Source of the DNA: Mariniphaga sp040772505
GTDB lineage: Bacteria > Bacteroidota > Bacteroidia > Bacteroidales > Prolixibacteraceae
NCBI GenBank assembly: GCA_040772505.1
Contig: JAXGYA010000008.1
Span: 62,001 to 126,000, forward strand
DNA: 64,000 nt
Reading direction: 5' to 3'
Below, in pieces: positions 26,685-35,509 of this stretch (the first letter of the stretch is position 1; the number at the start of each line of letters is the position of its first letter). The translations under genes and the position numbers were made by a program. The notes below the pieces were generated by a model. The model worked only from the letters and a program-made list of their open reading frames with translations. It was not told the DNA's origin and did no database searches.

Positions 26685-29006
26685 TTAAGCTCTGGTACCC
26701 AATGCACTTTCACGAAGTATTTTAGCGGCTGCAACCATTTTTACGAGTGCGTCTTTTGTTTCTTCCCACTTGCGTGTTTTCAGCCCGCAATCCGGATTCA
26801 CCCATATGTTCCCGTCAGGAATAAGTTTGGATGCTTTTTCCAACAAATCCGTCATTTCTTTCTCCGTTGGCACGCGGGGGGAATGGATGTCGTAAAGGCC
26901 GGGGCCGATGTCGTTTGGATATTTATATTCCCCAAATACATCCAATAATTCCATTTGCGACCGCGAACATTCAATGGTAATTACATCGGCGTCGAGGGCA
27001 GAGATGCTTTCAATGATGTCGTTAAATTCGGAATAGCACATGTGCGTGTGGATTTGAGTTTCGTCTTTCACTCCGGCATACGACAGGCGGAAAGCATTTA
27101 CCGCCCAATCAAGGTAGGTTTTCCAATCGCTTTTCCGAAGTGGCAAACCTTCGCGGAGGGCAGGTTCGTCAATCTGGATGACACGGATTCCTGCTTTTTC
27201 CAAATCGAGCACTTCATCCCGGATGGCAAGCGCAATTTGGTTGCAGGTGACCGAAAGCGGTTGATCGTCCCTGACAAACGACCATTTCAGCATGGTTACA
27301 GGACCTGTCAACATTCCTTTTACCGGTTTCGAGGTGAGTGACTGCGCATAGTTAATCCAGTCAATGGTCATCGGGTTTGGTCGTTGAACATCGCCGAAAA
27401 TGATCGGTGGTTTTACGCAACGCGTTCCGTAACTCTGCACCCATCCATTTTTACTGAACACAAAACCTTCCAGCATCTCCCCAAAATATTCAACCATGTC
27501 GTTCCGCTCAAATTCGCCGTGCACCAACACATCTAAGCCAATTTTTTCCTGCCATGCGATTGTCTTTTCAATTTCACTCCGGATGAGCCGATTGTATTCC
27601 TCCGTTGAAAGTTCACCCTTTTTGCGCTTTGCCCTCCATGTTCTTACTTCGGCAGTTTGTGGAAAAGAACCAATCGTAGTACTTGGAAAGGGTGGCAGGT
27701 TCAGGTGTTTTTGCTGTTCCTTTTTTCGCTGTTGGAAAGGCGGCCTTTTCAGTCCTTTCAATTGCCCGATAGTGTTGATGCGCTCACCGACTTTTTTATT
27801 GTGAATTAGCGTCGATGTTTTTCTGCTTTGAATGGCAGCTTGATTCTGATTGAAAACTTGCTTCGGCGCCTGACTTTCGTCTCCCATCGACAATAGTTTT
27901 AGAACCGCGGTCTCATCAAGCTTTTGCCGGGCAAACGAAAGCCACTGCTTAATTTCGGGAGGTAAAGCCTTTTCGTTGGTTTCCAAATCAAGATTGCAGG
28001 GAACATGGAGTAGGGAGCACGAAGGGGCAATCATCACGCGTTCCTCACCAATTTTTTCGAGTGCTTTATTTATTAGTTTTAAAGAATCTTCAAAATCATT
28101 TTTCCAGATATTCCTGCCATCCACTATGCCCAACGACAATTTTATGTTCCCCGGAATTAAATCTAACATCGGCACAAGTTGTTCGGGTGCTTTTGCAAGG
28201 TCGATATGAATTGCATCCACCGGCAAACTTGCAGCGACTTCCGAATTATCACCCAATCCTCCAAAGTAGGTAGCCAACAGAATTTTAAGCGATGGGAATT
28301 TTTCTCTGATTCGTGGATAGGCTGTTTTGAACGCCTTTTTTTGTTCCGAAGTCAGATCCAAAACCAAACAAGGTTCATCAAGTTGAACCCATTCAGCACC
28401 GTTATCTGAGAGGTCAGACAAAATTTCGAAATAAGCCGGAAGAAGGTTATCAAGCAAATCAATCCGGTTAAAACCGTCTTCTTTTTCTTTTCCCAACAAA
28501 AGAAACGACACTGGCCCCAATAGAACAGGTTTTGTTCGGATTCCCAATTGTTTTGCTTCGATAAATTCATCAATTATCTTCAAATCCAACAGCTTGAATT
28601 TTTGATTTTTGTAAAACTCAGGGACGATGTAATGGTAGTTGGTATCAAACCATTTCGTCATTTCCATGGCTGTGATGTCATTCCCGCTGTGTTGATAACC
28701 TCTTGCCATAGCAAAATACAGGTCGGTTTTTGTTTGCTCGTTATCCCGCGGCAGGTTGCCATAACGGGGCGGAATGGCATTTACTGTAAAAGCCGTATCC
28801 AAAACCTGGTCGTAGAGGGAAAAGTCGTTGGAAGGAATCAGGTCAATCCCCGAATCTTCCTGCAACAACCAATTTTCACGTTTTAGTGCAGTACTAATTC
28901 TTTTAAGTTGGTCGTAGGTAATCTTACCTGCCCAATAACCTTCGATTGCTTTTTTAAGCTCCCGGTTTTGCCCGATTCGCGGATACCCTAAATTGTGTGT
29001 GATCAT
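26685..29006 (-). CDS. metE: Cobalamin-independent methionine synthase
   Basis: MetE transfers a methyl group from 5-methyltetrahydropteroyl-triglutamate to homocysteine. The protein has 773 residues, the standard length for the two-barrel enzyme. The N-terminus HNLGYPRIGQNRELKKAIE and the C-terminal barrel start FPSTTIGSFPQTAEVR are typical. The zinc site is intact: His and Cys in THMCYSE, Glu in TIECSRS, and Cys in NPDCGLKT. It converges with the sialidase-like gene and lies 82 bases downstream of fcl on the same strand. No cobalamin or SAM riboswitch was seen in that short gap, so it may be transcribed with fcl or from a small promoter there. Confidence 0.97.
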   Translation of the reverse strand: MITHNLGYPRIGQNRELKKAIEGYWAGKITYDQLKRISTALKRENWLLQEDSGIDLIPSNDFSLYDQVLDTAFTVNAIPPRYGNLPRDNEQTKTDLYFAMARGYQHSGNDITAMEMTKWFDTNYHYIVPEFYKNQKFKLLDLKIIDEFIEAKQLGIRTKPVLLGPVSFLLLGKEKEDGFNRIDLLDNLLPAYFEILSDLSDNGAEWVQLDEPCLVLDLTSEQKKAFKTAYPRIREKFPSLKILLATYFGGLGDNSEVAASLPVDAIHIDLAKAPEQLVPMLDLIPGNIKLSLGIVDGRNIWKNDFEDSLKLINKALEKIGEERVMIAPSCSLLHVPCNLDLETNEKALPPEIKQWLSFARQKLDETAVLKLLSMGDESQAPKQVFNQNQAAIQSRKTSTLIHNKKVGERINTIGQLKGLKRPPFQQRKKEQQKHLNLPPFPSTTIGSFPQTAEVRTWRAKRKKGELSTEEYNRLIRSEIEKTIAWQEKIGLDVLVHGEFERNDMVEYFGEMLEGFVFSKNGWVQSYGTRCVKPPIIFGDVQRPNPMTIDWINYAQSLTSKPVKGMLTGPVTMLKWSFVRDDQPLSVTCNQIALAIRDEVLDLEKAGIRVIQIDEPALREGLPLRKSDWKTYLDWAVNAFRLSYAGVKDETQIHTHMCYSEFNDIIESISALDADVITIECSRSQMELLDVFGEYKYPNDIGPGLYDIHSPRVPTEKEMTDLLEKASKLIPDGNIWVNPDCGLKTRKWEETKDALVKMVAAAKILRESALGTRA

Positions 29007-29088
29007 TTTTCTGCTTCTTTTAATTTTAGTGAAATGTTAATATAAATAAAAAATTTATTCCCGCACCGCCCATTGATTCAAGCTGTGG

Positions 29089-30180
29089 CTAAGTCTTTTT
29101 ATACCATTCAAAAATCTTTTCTATCCCTTTTTCTATTTCAATTTTGTGGTGCCAGCCCAACGAATGTAACTTCGACACATCGGTAAGCTTGCGCATGGTT
29201 CCGTCGGGTTTTTCGGAATTGAAAACCAGTTTGCCCTGAAAACCAACTTTCTCTTTAATCAATTCTGCCAATTTTTTGATACTTATTTCTTTACCGGTAC
29301 CAATATTGATGTGCGTGTTCCTGATTTCTTTTTGATTTTTTGAAAGCAGGTCTTGAAAATCGACATTTTCCATTACAAACACGCAAGCATCGGCCATCTC
29401 TTCGCTCCAGAGGAATTCGCGCATCGGTTTGCCGCTGCCCCAAATTTCAACTGACCCTTTTTGTCTTCCCACCGGTGGCAGAATTCCGTATCCGGTAAAA
29501 ATGCTTTTAATTTTGTCTTTGGCGGCGCTTCCGTCAATCCCTTCAATCGGGCGTTTATCGAGGTCTTTTTCAATTGCCTTCCAGTTATTTTCTTCGAGGC
29601 ATTTACCCAAATAAATTTTACGCAACAAAGCCGGCAAAACGTGCGATTTTTCCAGATCGAAATTGTCGTTGGGGCCATACAGGTTTGTAGGCATCACCGA
29701 TATAAAGTTGGTGCCGTATTGAATGTTGTAGCTTTCGCACATTTTTATGCCCGCAATTTTTGCAATAGCATAAGGTTCGTTGGTATATTCTAACGGACCG
29801 GTGAGCAGGTAGTTTTCGTGCATGGGTTGTGGGGCTTCTTTGGGATAGATGCATGTGCTGCCCAGAAACAACAACTTTTTCACCTTGTTTTTATATGCCG
29901 AATGAATAACGTTATTCTGAATTGTGAGGTTCTCGTAAATAAATTGCCCGCGATAAGTGTTGTTTGCCACTATACCGCCAACTTTTGCCGCCGCGAGGAA
30001 GACAAAATCAGGCTTTTCGTGACTGAAAAAATCATCAACAGCACCGGCATCCATCAAATTGAGTTCGTCTCTGGTTTTGCCGATTAAATTACTGTACCCT
30101 TTCGATTCCAGATTCTTCCAAATTGCCGAGCCTACAAGGCCTCTGTGGCCGGCTATGTATATTTTTGAATGTTTGTCCAT
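29089..30180 (-). CDS. fcl: GDP-L-fucose synthase
   Basis: This extended SDR (363 residues) converts GDP-4-keto-6-deoxy-D-mannose to GDP-L-fucose by epimerisation and NADPH reduction. It has GHRGLVGSA (11-19) for the cofactor, Ser108/Cys110 in GSTCIYP and the catalytic Tyr137-x3-Lys141 (YAIAK). An insertion of about 40 residues near 195-240 (around EKDLDKRPIEG) makes it longer than E. coli WcaG (321). I have seen such an insertion in Bacteroidota homologues. The gmd gene lies upstream on the same strand, separated by a four-helix-bundle gene. Together they supply GDP-fucose, probably to surface glycans. Confidence 0.95.
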   Translation of the reverse strand: MDKHSKIYIAGHRGLVGSAIWKNLESKGYSNLIGKTRDELNLMDAGAVDDFFSHEKPDFVFLAAAKVGGIVANNTYRGQFIYENLTIQNNVIHSAYKNKVKKLLFLGSTCIYPKEAPQPMHENYLLTGPLEYTNEPYAIAKIAGIKMCESYNIQYGTNFISVMPTNLYGPNDNFDLEKSHVLPALLRKIYLGKCLEENNWKAIEKDLDKRPIEGIDGSAAKDKIKSIFTGYGILPPVGRQKGSVEIWGSGKPMREFLWSEEMADACVFVMENVDFQDLLSKNQKEIRNTHINIGTGKEISIKKLAELIKEKVGFQGKLVFNSEKPDGTMRKLTDVSKLHSLGWHHKIEIEKGIEKIFEWYKKT

Positions 30181-30225
30181 AGGTTTTATTTAAAGTACAA
30201 GTATTTTTCCATAACAAGTATTTTA

Positions 30226-30275
30226 GAAGTGAGCGATGAGAAGTGAGCGATGAGCCGTTAGCAGTGAGCGATTGA
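30226..30275. repeat. Tandem GAAGTGAGCGATGA repeats
   Basis: Two exact 14-base copies (30226-30239 and 30240-30253) are followed by a diverged third copy (GCAGTGAGCGATTGA, 30261-30275). They lie just downstream of the four-helix-bundle gene, between it and fcl. Confidence 0.8.
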
Positions 30276-30278
30276 ATA

Positions 30279-30653
30279 TTATTTACAAAATTTATCAGGA
30301 TTGTTGATCATTGATATCAACATTTTTCGAACTTCTGCATATCTGCTCATTAGCTCATTATAAGTTTGTTCCTCCATATATTTACAGTCTTTAGAATAAC
30401 AAAGCCAGGTTTCTGTCTCAAATTCTTCTCCTAAAGAATCAGTCAATTTATTTACAAATGCTTTCGGATAAAGACGTTTAGCCCAAGCTTCAGAAAGGTT
30501 TGCACAAACCGATCGAGAAGATCTTCTAATTTGATCGGTAAGCGAGTACTTTTCTCCTTTTGGAAATGTTCTTGTTACGTTGAAAACTTCCATTGAAAGC
30601 TTATATGCCTTTTGATAGACAATCAAATCCCGAAAGCTATTTATTTGAGCCAT
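30279..30653 (-). CDS. Four-helix-bundle protein (S23 / rRNA intervening-sequence family)
   Basis: This 124-residue helical protein begins SFRDLIVYQKAYKLSMEVFNVTRTFPKGEKYSLTDQIRRSS, the recognisable start of the S23 family first found in intervening sequences of bacterial 23S rRNA genes. Here it is not within an rRNA gene. It sits between gmd and fcl, flanked by low-complexity repeats on both sides. Its function is unknown. Genes of this family are often scattered singly through Bacteroidota genomes, which suggests mobility. The protein looks intact. Confidence 0.88.
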   Translation of the reverse strand: MAQINSFRDLIVYQKAYKLSMEVFNVTRTFPKGEKYSLTDQIRRSSRSVCANLSEAWAKRLYPKAFVNKLTDSLGEEFETETWLCYSKDCKYMEEQTYNELMSRYAEVRKMLISMINNPDKFCK

Positions 30654-30680
30654 AGTAAATATCTGATAATTTCGATTTTC

Positions 30681-30730
30681 ACTCTTCCTCTCTCATCTCT
30701 CACCTCTCACCTCTCACCTCTCTCTTCTTA
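30681..30730. repeat. Pyrimidine-rich CTCACCT microsatellite
   Basis: A tract of only C, T and occasional A includes about three tandem copies of a 7-base CTCACCT unit. It lies between gmd and the four-helix-bundle gene. On the coding strand it is a GAGGTGA-type purine tract. Confidence 0.75.
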
Positions 30731-30736
30731 TGTTTT

Positions 30737-31915
30737 TTATTCAAAATAATTTAGCGTACGATATCCTCCTTCGCGAAGATAGGCATCTTTTTTCATCAGT
30801 TTTATGTCAGACAGAACCATCTCGCTAATCAAACCTTTCAAATCGTATTCGAGTTCCCAGCCCAAAACCTTTTTTGCTTTCGATGCATCGCCAATCAACA
30901 GTTCCACTTCGGTTGGTCTAAAATATTGCGGATCCACCGAAACTATAGGTTCCTGCACTTTTTCGTCTGAAACATTCGAAACTCGCAACTTGATGTTCTT
31001 AAGGTATTGGCTGCCAATATTTTCGGAAAAAACTGCTTCGTCCACCCCGGTTAAGTAACCTTTTTCTTCGACGTCTTTCCCTACGAACGTAATTTCGAGC
31101 CCCAGCTTTTCACCTGTCATTTTAATAAAATCGCGGATGGAAGTAGCTATTCCGGTTGCAATAACATAATCGTCGGGTTTTTCCTGTTGAAGAATAAGGT
31201 ACATTGCCCCCACATAGTCTTTGGCGTGACCCCAGTCCCGCTGTGCCGACAGATTTCCTAAATACAATGCATCTTGCATGCCCAATGCAATGCGCGCCAT
31301 TGCCCGCGTAATTTTTCGGGTAACGAAAGTTTCGCCGCGGATTGGCGATTCGTGGTTGAAAAGAATGCCGTTGGAAGCATGCAGATTATATGCTTCGCGG
31401 TAGTTTACGGTAATCCAGTATGCATAAAGTTTTGCTACACCGTAGGGTGAACGCGGATAGAATGGTGTTTTTTCGCTTTGCGGTACTTCTTGCACCAATC
31501 CGTAAAGTTCGGACGTTGATGCCTGATAAAACCTCGTTTTTTGGGTAAGCCCCAACAAGCGGATTGCCTCTAAAATGCGCAGCGCACCAACCCCGTCGGT
31601 GTTTGCGGTATATTCGGGCATGTCGAAACTCACCTTCACATGGCTCATTGCCGCCAGATTATATATTTCGTCGGGTTGCACTTCTTGTATAATACGTGTA
31701 AGGTTCATGCTGTCGGTTAAATCGCCGTAATGCAAAATCAGATTGCGATTGTCTATGTGCGGCTCCTGATACAAGTGGTCTATTCGCTCGGTGTTAAACA
31801 TCGATGCACGGCGTTTCAGTCCATGCACAATATATCCTTTTTTTATCAGAAATTCGGCCAAATAAGCGCCATCCTGCCCCGTGATACCTGTTATCAAGGC
31901 TCTCTTCTTTTTCAT
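30737..31915 (-). CDS. gmd: GDP-mannose 4,6-dehydratase
   Basis: This extended SDR (392 residues) dehydrates GDP-D-mannose to GDP-4-keto-6-deoxy-D-mannose. The cofactor motif is GITGQDGAYLAEFL (10-23). RRAS and NTERIDHLY follow, and the catalytic site is STSELYG (133-139) with Tyr158-x3-Lys162 (YGVAK). It includes the RPTEVELLIGDASKAKKVLGW region typical of Gmd. Length is slightly above E. coli Gmd because of a segment near 275-310. It feeds fcl downstream in the same direction. The pair lies close to the exopolysaccharide cluster but is not within it. Confidence 0.96.
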   Translation of the reverse strand: MKKKRALITGITGQDGAYLAEFLIKKGYIVHGLKRRASMFNTERIDHLYQEPHIDNRNLILHYGDLTDSMNLTRIIQEVQPDEIYNLAAMSHVKVSFDMPEYTANTDGVGALRILEAIRLLGLTQKTRFYQASTSELYGLVQEVPQSEKTPFYPRSPYGVAKLYAYWITVNYREAYNLHASNGILFNHESPIRGETFVTRKITRAMARIALGMQDALYLGNLSAQRDWGHAKDYVGAMYLILQQEKPDDYVIATGIATSIRDFIKMTGEKLGLEITFVGKDVEEKGYLTGVDEAVFSENIGSQYLKNIKLRVSNVSDEKVQEPIVSVDPQYFRPTEVELLIGDASKAKKVLGWELEYDLKGLISEMVLSDIKLMKKDAYLREGGYRTLNYFE

Positions 31916-31933
31916 GTGTAAAATGTTGAATGA

Positions 31934-32119
31934 TTAAAAAATCGGAAGGTCAAACGTTGTTTTTTTATCTTTTTTGGTGTCAGGAAATTTATCTTTAGTG
32001 AGCATGTTGTATATTTTCTCATTGAGGGTGTTCATAAGCTTTTCTTCCTTGTCATCAAAAAGTTTTTCGTACAGTTGCCATGGGCTAATTATTTCTTCGC
32101 AATCTGCATACACTGCTTT
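31934..32119 (-). pseudogene. Orphan C-terminal coding fragment
   Basis: An open frame of 61 codons has no start of its own and ends at TAA 31934-31936. It overlaps the last 31 bases of the adjacent epimerase gene in another frame. The peptide (for example EEIISPWQLYEKLFDDKEEK, then DLPIF at the end) is charged and looks like a real helical protein C-terminus rather than a shadow. I do not recognise the family. It is probably the remnant of a gene whose 5' part was replaced when the epimerase gene arrived. Confidence 0.45.
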
Positions 32120-33054
32120 TTAAAAGACTGTAATGTTTTTTTCATTCCTTCTTCTGCACTTACGGGCATTTTGTTAATCCCGAGTGTATCCCTGAGCTTC
32201 TTGTTAGAAGCCACATAAGGTTCTGTCAGTTTTTTTAAGCAATCGCTATTTATTGGTATATGCAGAATATCTCCCAATTGGGTAATGCTATAAATCACAT
32301 TCTTGTTCGATTTCCAAATTTGAAGCTCCTTTCCATTCGATTCAGCGATTAACTGAATTAATCGATTCGTTGAAATAGCATCATCATCAGCCATTAAATA
32401 AAATCCAGAGGATATGTCTTTTTCTAGAATTTTCTTCAATACAAAAATCAAATTGTCGATTGAAGTAAAGGATCGCTTGTTTTCAAATTGTACTAAAGGC
32501 CATGGGATTTTGTATTGAATTAGTTTGCAAAGTAATTTTAAAACTCCTTTGTTCCCGGGACCATGAATCATACATGGACGCAGGATATAGACTTTTTTAT
32601 TTTTTGGCAAATCGTAGTTAAGAATATATTTTTCGGCAGCGAGTTTAGATTTACCATAGGGTGTTTGTGGATTTGGTAAAGTTAGTTCAGTGAGAATTTT
32701 TTCAGTAGCGCTATCGGCAACAGCTTTTACTGAACTGAAAAATATAAATTTTGTAGCATTTGATTCTGCGAAATATTTGAAAATTTTTTCTGTTAATCCC
32801 ACATTCCTGTCAAAAAATATTTTCTCATTTGCGTTTTTGCCTGTGCCGTGTGATTTTCCAGCCAGGTGAATTATTGTTTCAACTTTTGACCAATCTATTT
32901 TTTCCAATTGATTCCAGTCGAAAAACTCACCGTAGGCATGTTTTTCAGGTTGGTATAAATCAACAGCAATTAAGTGATGATTGTGTGTTGCTTTTATTGC
33001 TTCAGATAAATTTGTGCCAATAAAACCAAAAGCTCCAGTAATTAATATTTGCAT
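32089..33054 (-). CDS. NAD-dependent epimerase/dehydratase family protein
   Basis: This extended SDR has 321 residues. It has the cofactor motif GAFGFIGTNL (7-16), SSVKAV for the serine region and the YxxxK pair in TPYGKSKLAAEK. The C-terminus (SAEEGMKKTLQSFKK) is like nucleotide-sugar 4-reductases and epimerases of polysaccharide loci, such as UDP-4-keto-sugar reductases. The substrate is unknown. It reads in the same direction as gmd, with 173 bases between them that hold an orphan gene fragment. It may modify a UDP- or GDP-sugar for the nearby exopolysaccharide. Confidence 0.85.
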   Translation of the reverse strand: MQILITGAFGFIGTNLSEAIKATHNHHLIAVDLYQPEKHAYGEFFDWNQLEKIDWSKVETIIHLAGKSHGTGKNANEKIFFDRNVGLTEKIFKYFAESNATKFIFFSSVKAVADSATEKILTELTLPNPQTPYGKSKLAAEKYILNYDLPKNKKVYILRPCMIHGPGNKGVLKLLCKLIQYKIPWPLVQFENKRSFTSIDNLIFVLKKILEKDISSGFYLMADDDAISTNRLIQLIAESNGKELQIWKSNKNVIYSITQLGDILHIPINSDCLKKLTEPYVASNKKLRDTLGINKMPVSAEEGMKKTLQSFKKQCMQIAKK

Positions 33055-33235
33055 AGTGCTTTGTGCATTTTACAATCTCATTAAATCAATTATAAACATA
33101 TTTATCATTCAGCTTGGAATATCTGTAATCTCGCCTGAGAAATAGTTTAATACTGCACCAACCCCAAGCATCATACCTTTGTCAATATTAGCAACAACTC
33201 TGCCTCGGGATGCTCAAGCGCATTTTTTATTTAAT

Positions 33236-34639
33236 TTAACGCTTCCCTTGCACTAAATACCAGTCAATCCACGAGTCTAATTGATTGACAGAGTGGGGCC
33301 TGAGTAAAATTTCACGCATGTGATCCAATAAATAGATAGTAGGCGTTGCAAATACATGATAATCTTTTACAACAGGGCTTTCCCATTTCCGGTAATCACA
33401 GATACTGATAAAAGGAAAACCCTCCACATAGTTTTTGAAAGTTTGTTTATCTTCATCAAGGGAAACAAAAACCACTTCTACATCCTGAGTCTTCCATTTT
33501 TCGTATAGACTGACAATTTGCGAAAGTTCTTTAGAACACTGTGGACACCAGCTTGATCCAAATACTATTACCGTATATTTGCTCTTTATGTCAGATAGTT
33601 TTTGAGGATAATTGACAGGCTCGTATCCGGGGGCAAAATAACCTTCTTTGAAAACAAAGTCAGGGGATCTCTTTCCGATTTTCATAGCGCGATAGCTTTC
33701 CAGTTGTGCGGCAAGGTTGCTGTCAATAGTGCAACTCACTTCGTTGAGAACTTTCAAAGCCAGGTACTCTGAGGCTCCGAATAAGCTGCGCTGCTCCAAT
33801 AACCTGAACAGGTACTCCGTTATTTCATTGAGTTTTTTCTCGTCAGTCACAAGGTTTTCAATCATATAGTCTATAGAAATATTCATTTCAATATAAACCG
33901 AATCCAGAGACCGTCCGCTGTTTTCAATAAGCCAGAAATGCTTTTCTATGGTTTCCCTTAGCAGTCCGCTTTTGTAAAGCCTTGGGTCTGTATAGTCCAT
34001 ATTTCTGAACGAAGCGATGGCATCCGGAATTTCTTCGGTACGGTATTGTGCGATAGTTGTTACCGAACTGATCAACTTGCGGACCGGTAGAAACCAGCCC
34101 AGATAGGTCTGCGGATCTAAACTTTTCAAAAAAGCCTTGTCTTCATCTTTGATGCGCTGTATCTCTTTTTTAATAGCATTTCCGGGGGCGTTGTAAACGG
34201 CAAAGAGGGAATCCTGTTGATAAATTCTATTCAGAAAAATCCACGCACTCAGGGCTTGCTCCCTGCGGGGGTGCTGAACAGCATACTGCCCAAAGAGCTG
34301 ATTTTGTTTGCCGGAAGTGATTACAACGGTTTCAGGCAGTGCCAATTCTTCGCCTTCGAGCATGATCTCTTCATCTCCGGACAGTATCACAATAAAGGGC
34401 TTGTTGTCTTCTGCTGCCAGATAGCCCATGCCAATATCTTTAACGTTGAATGAAAGTCTGAATGTTCCTTTTTCGCTCACCTTAACACTGTCGATGACAT
34501 AGGTATTAAACCCTTCAAAGCCTACAAGTTTAATCTGCTGATTGCTTAGAGATGTAAAAGAGCCGATAATTGTACGTTGAGCATAGGCAACGGCACTAAA
34601 GTAAGTTAAAACGATACAAAATAAAACAACTTTTTTCAT
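33236..34639 (-). CDS. Exported DUF4369-type thioredoxin-fold protein
   Basis: This 467-residue protein has a signal peptide (MKKVVLFCIVLTYFSAVAYAQ). The N-terminal region (about 21-105) looks like the DUF4369 beta-domain found in Bacteroidota thiol-disulfide proteins. A helical region follows, and the C-terminal AhpC/TSA-type thioredoxin domain (about 322-467) carries the active site Trp364-Cys365-Pro-Gln-Cys368. It should act as a periplasmic or surface thiol oxidoreductase. It lies 125 bases after the FISUMP gene on the same strand and may serve the secreted proteins made there. The client is unknown. Confidence 0.85.
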   Translation of the reverse strand: MKKVVLFCIVLTYFSAVAYAQRTIIGSFTSLSNQQIKLVGFEGFNTYVIDSVKVSEKGTFRLSFNVKDIGMGYLAAEDNKPFIVILSGDEEIMLEGEELALPETVVITSGKQNQLFGQYAVQHPRREQALSAWIFLNRIYQQDSLFAVYNAPGNAIKKEIQRIKDEDKAFLKSLDPQTYLGWFLPVRKLISSVTTIAQYRTEEIPDAIASFRNMDYTDPRLYKSGLLRETIEKHFWLIENSGRSLDSVYIEMNISIDYMIENLVTDEKKLNEITEYLFRLLEQRSLFGASEYLALKVLNEVSCTIDSNLAAQLESYRAMKIGKRSPDFVFKEGYFAPGYEPVNYPQKLSDIKSKYTVIVFGSSWCPQCSKELSQIVSLYEKWKTQDVEVVFVSLDEDKQTFKNYVEGFPFISICDYRKWESPVVKDYHVFATPTIYLLDHMREILLRPHSVNQLDSWIDWYLVQGKR

Positions 34640-34764
34640 AAATAAATCCGTCTATTTTGTAGGTTTTACATGTTTCACGAACAACATCACATCCTTGTTG
34701 TAACCACTCATAGAATACACTTTACTTGTGCAGCGTAAATCCGTAAGTCTCAAGGGATAAAGCG

Positions 34765-35508
34765 TCATTCCTTAAGGCAACGAACAGAGAATCCCATTGC
34801 ACGGCCGTTGCCCTCAATGTTAGCCCCACTGTTAAAGGAGAGGCGCCTTGAGTAAGTACCACCAACGGTACTTGACCAATAGTTACCGCTGGAGCCTACA
34901 TTGATGAGCACACCAGTACTATAGAGGCGGAAGCCTCCCACGGGCAATTTAAGCGGTGAATCAAAAGCTCCGGCTGCATTATTGGAGCTCCAACTCGTTC
35001 GTTCTGCTTCCAATTCCGCTTCGGTAGGCAATCGGTAACCACTTGGACATGGGTTATTGATGCCATCTACTCCCTGCCACAAATTGTCGTTTTGCGGGCT
35101 GCGCCAATCGTAAGGAGGAATTCCGGCAGTTATAAATTCACCATGCCCGGGTGTGTCGCTAGAGCTCAAGGTTGAATTTATACCCGATGTTCTTATCTGA
35201 TGCTCGTCGGCGGCACGTCCCCACTGGTACAAATCGCCATAGGCATCAACGTCGGCGCTGCTGATGGCTACACGACTGGCACCCAGGTTACGGTCCATCC
35301 AGATTCTTCCCGTTCCGGGATTGGTCACATCAACCACGGCGGTTTCGGTATCCCTTGGCCAATCGGCAACGCCTTTATCCCAAACCAGCTTGTCACCAAC
35401 ATAAATTCTGTTTATAGTAGTAACACCTATATTTACTGCATCCCAATCAACATGTTGAGAAAAACACAAGGCAGGTAAAAATGTAAGTATTAGGATTAAT
35501 ATTTTCAT
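34765..35508 (-). CDS. Secreted FISUMP-domain protein
   Basis: This 248-residue protein starts at ATG 35506-35508 with a signal peptide (MKILILILTFLPALCFSQ). The C-terminal part (about 65-248) is a Fibrobacter succinogenes major paralogous (FISUMP) domain: TGRIWMDRNLGASRV, DLYQWGRAAD, NPCPSGYRLPTEAELEAE and a final GFSVRCLKE. This is a C-type-lectin-like fold often found on Bacteroidota cell-surface proteins. Only one base separates it from the stop of the collagen-like gene, so the two are cotranslated. A TTG farther upstream at 35544 would overlap that gene and is unlikely. Confidence 0.85.
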   Translation of the reverse strand: MKILILILTFLPALCFSQHVDWDAVNIGVTTINRIYVGDKLVWDKGVADWPRDTETAVVDVTNPGTGRIWMDRNLGASRVAISSADVDAYGDLYQWGRAADEHQIRTSGINSTLSSSDTPGHGEFITAGIPPYDWRSPQNDNLWQGVDGINNPCPSGYRLPTEAELEAERTSWSSNNAAGAFDSPLKLPVGGFRLYSTGVLINVGSSGNYWSSTVGGTYSRRLSFNSGANIEGNGRAMGFSVRCLKE

Positions 35509-35509
35509 T

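Noticed and set aside
29007..29088. Riboswitch in front of metE
   Set aside because: The gap is only 82 bases, AT-rich, and shows no cobalamin-box or SAM-box sequence.
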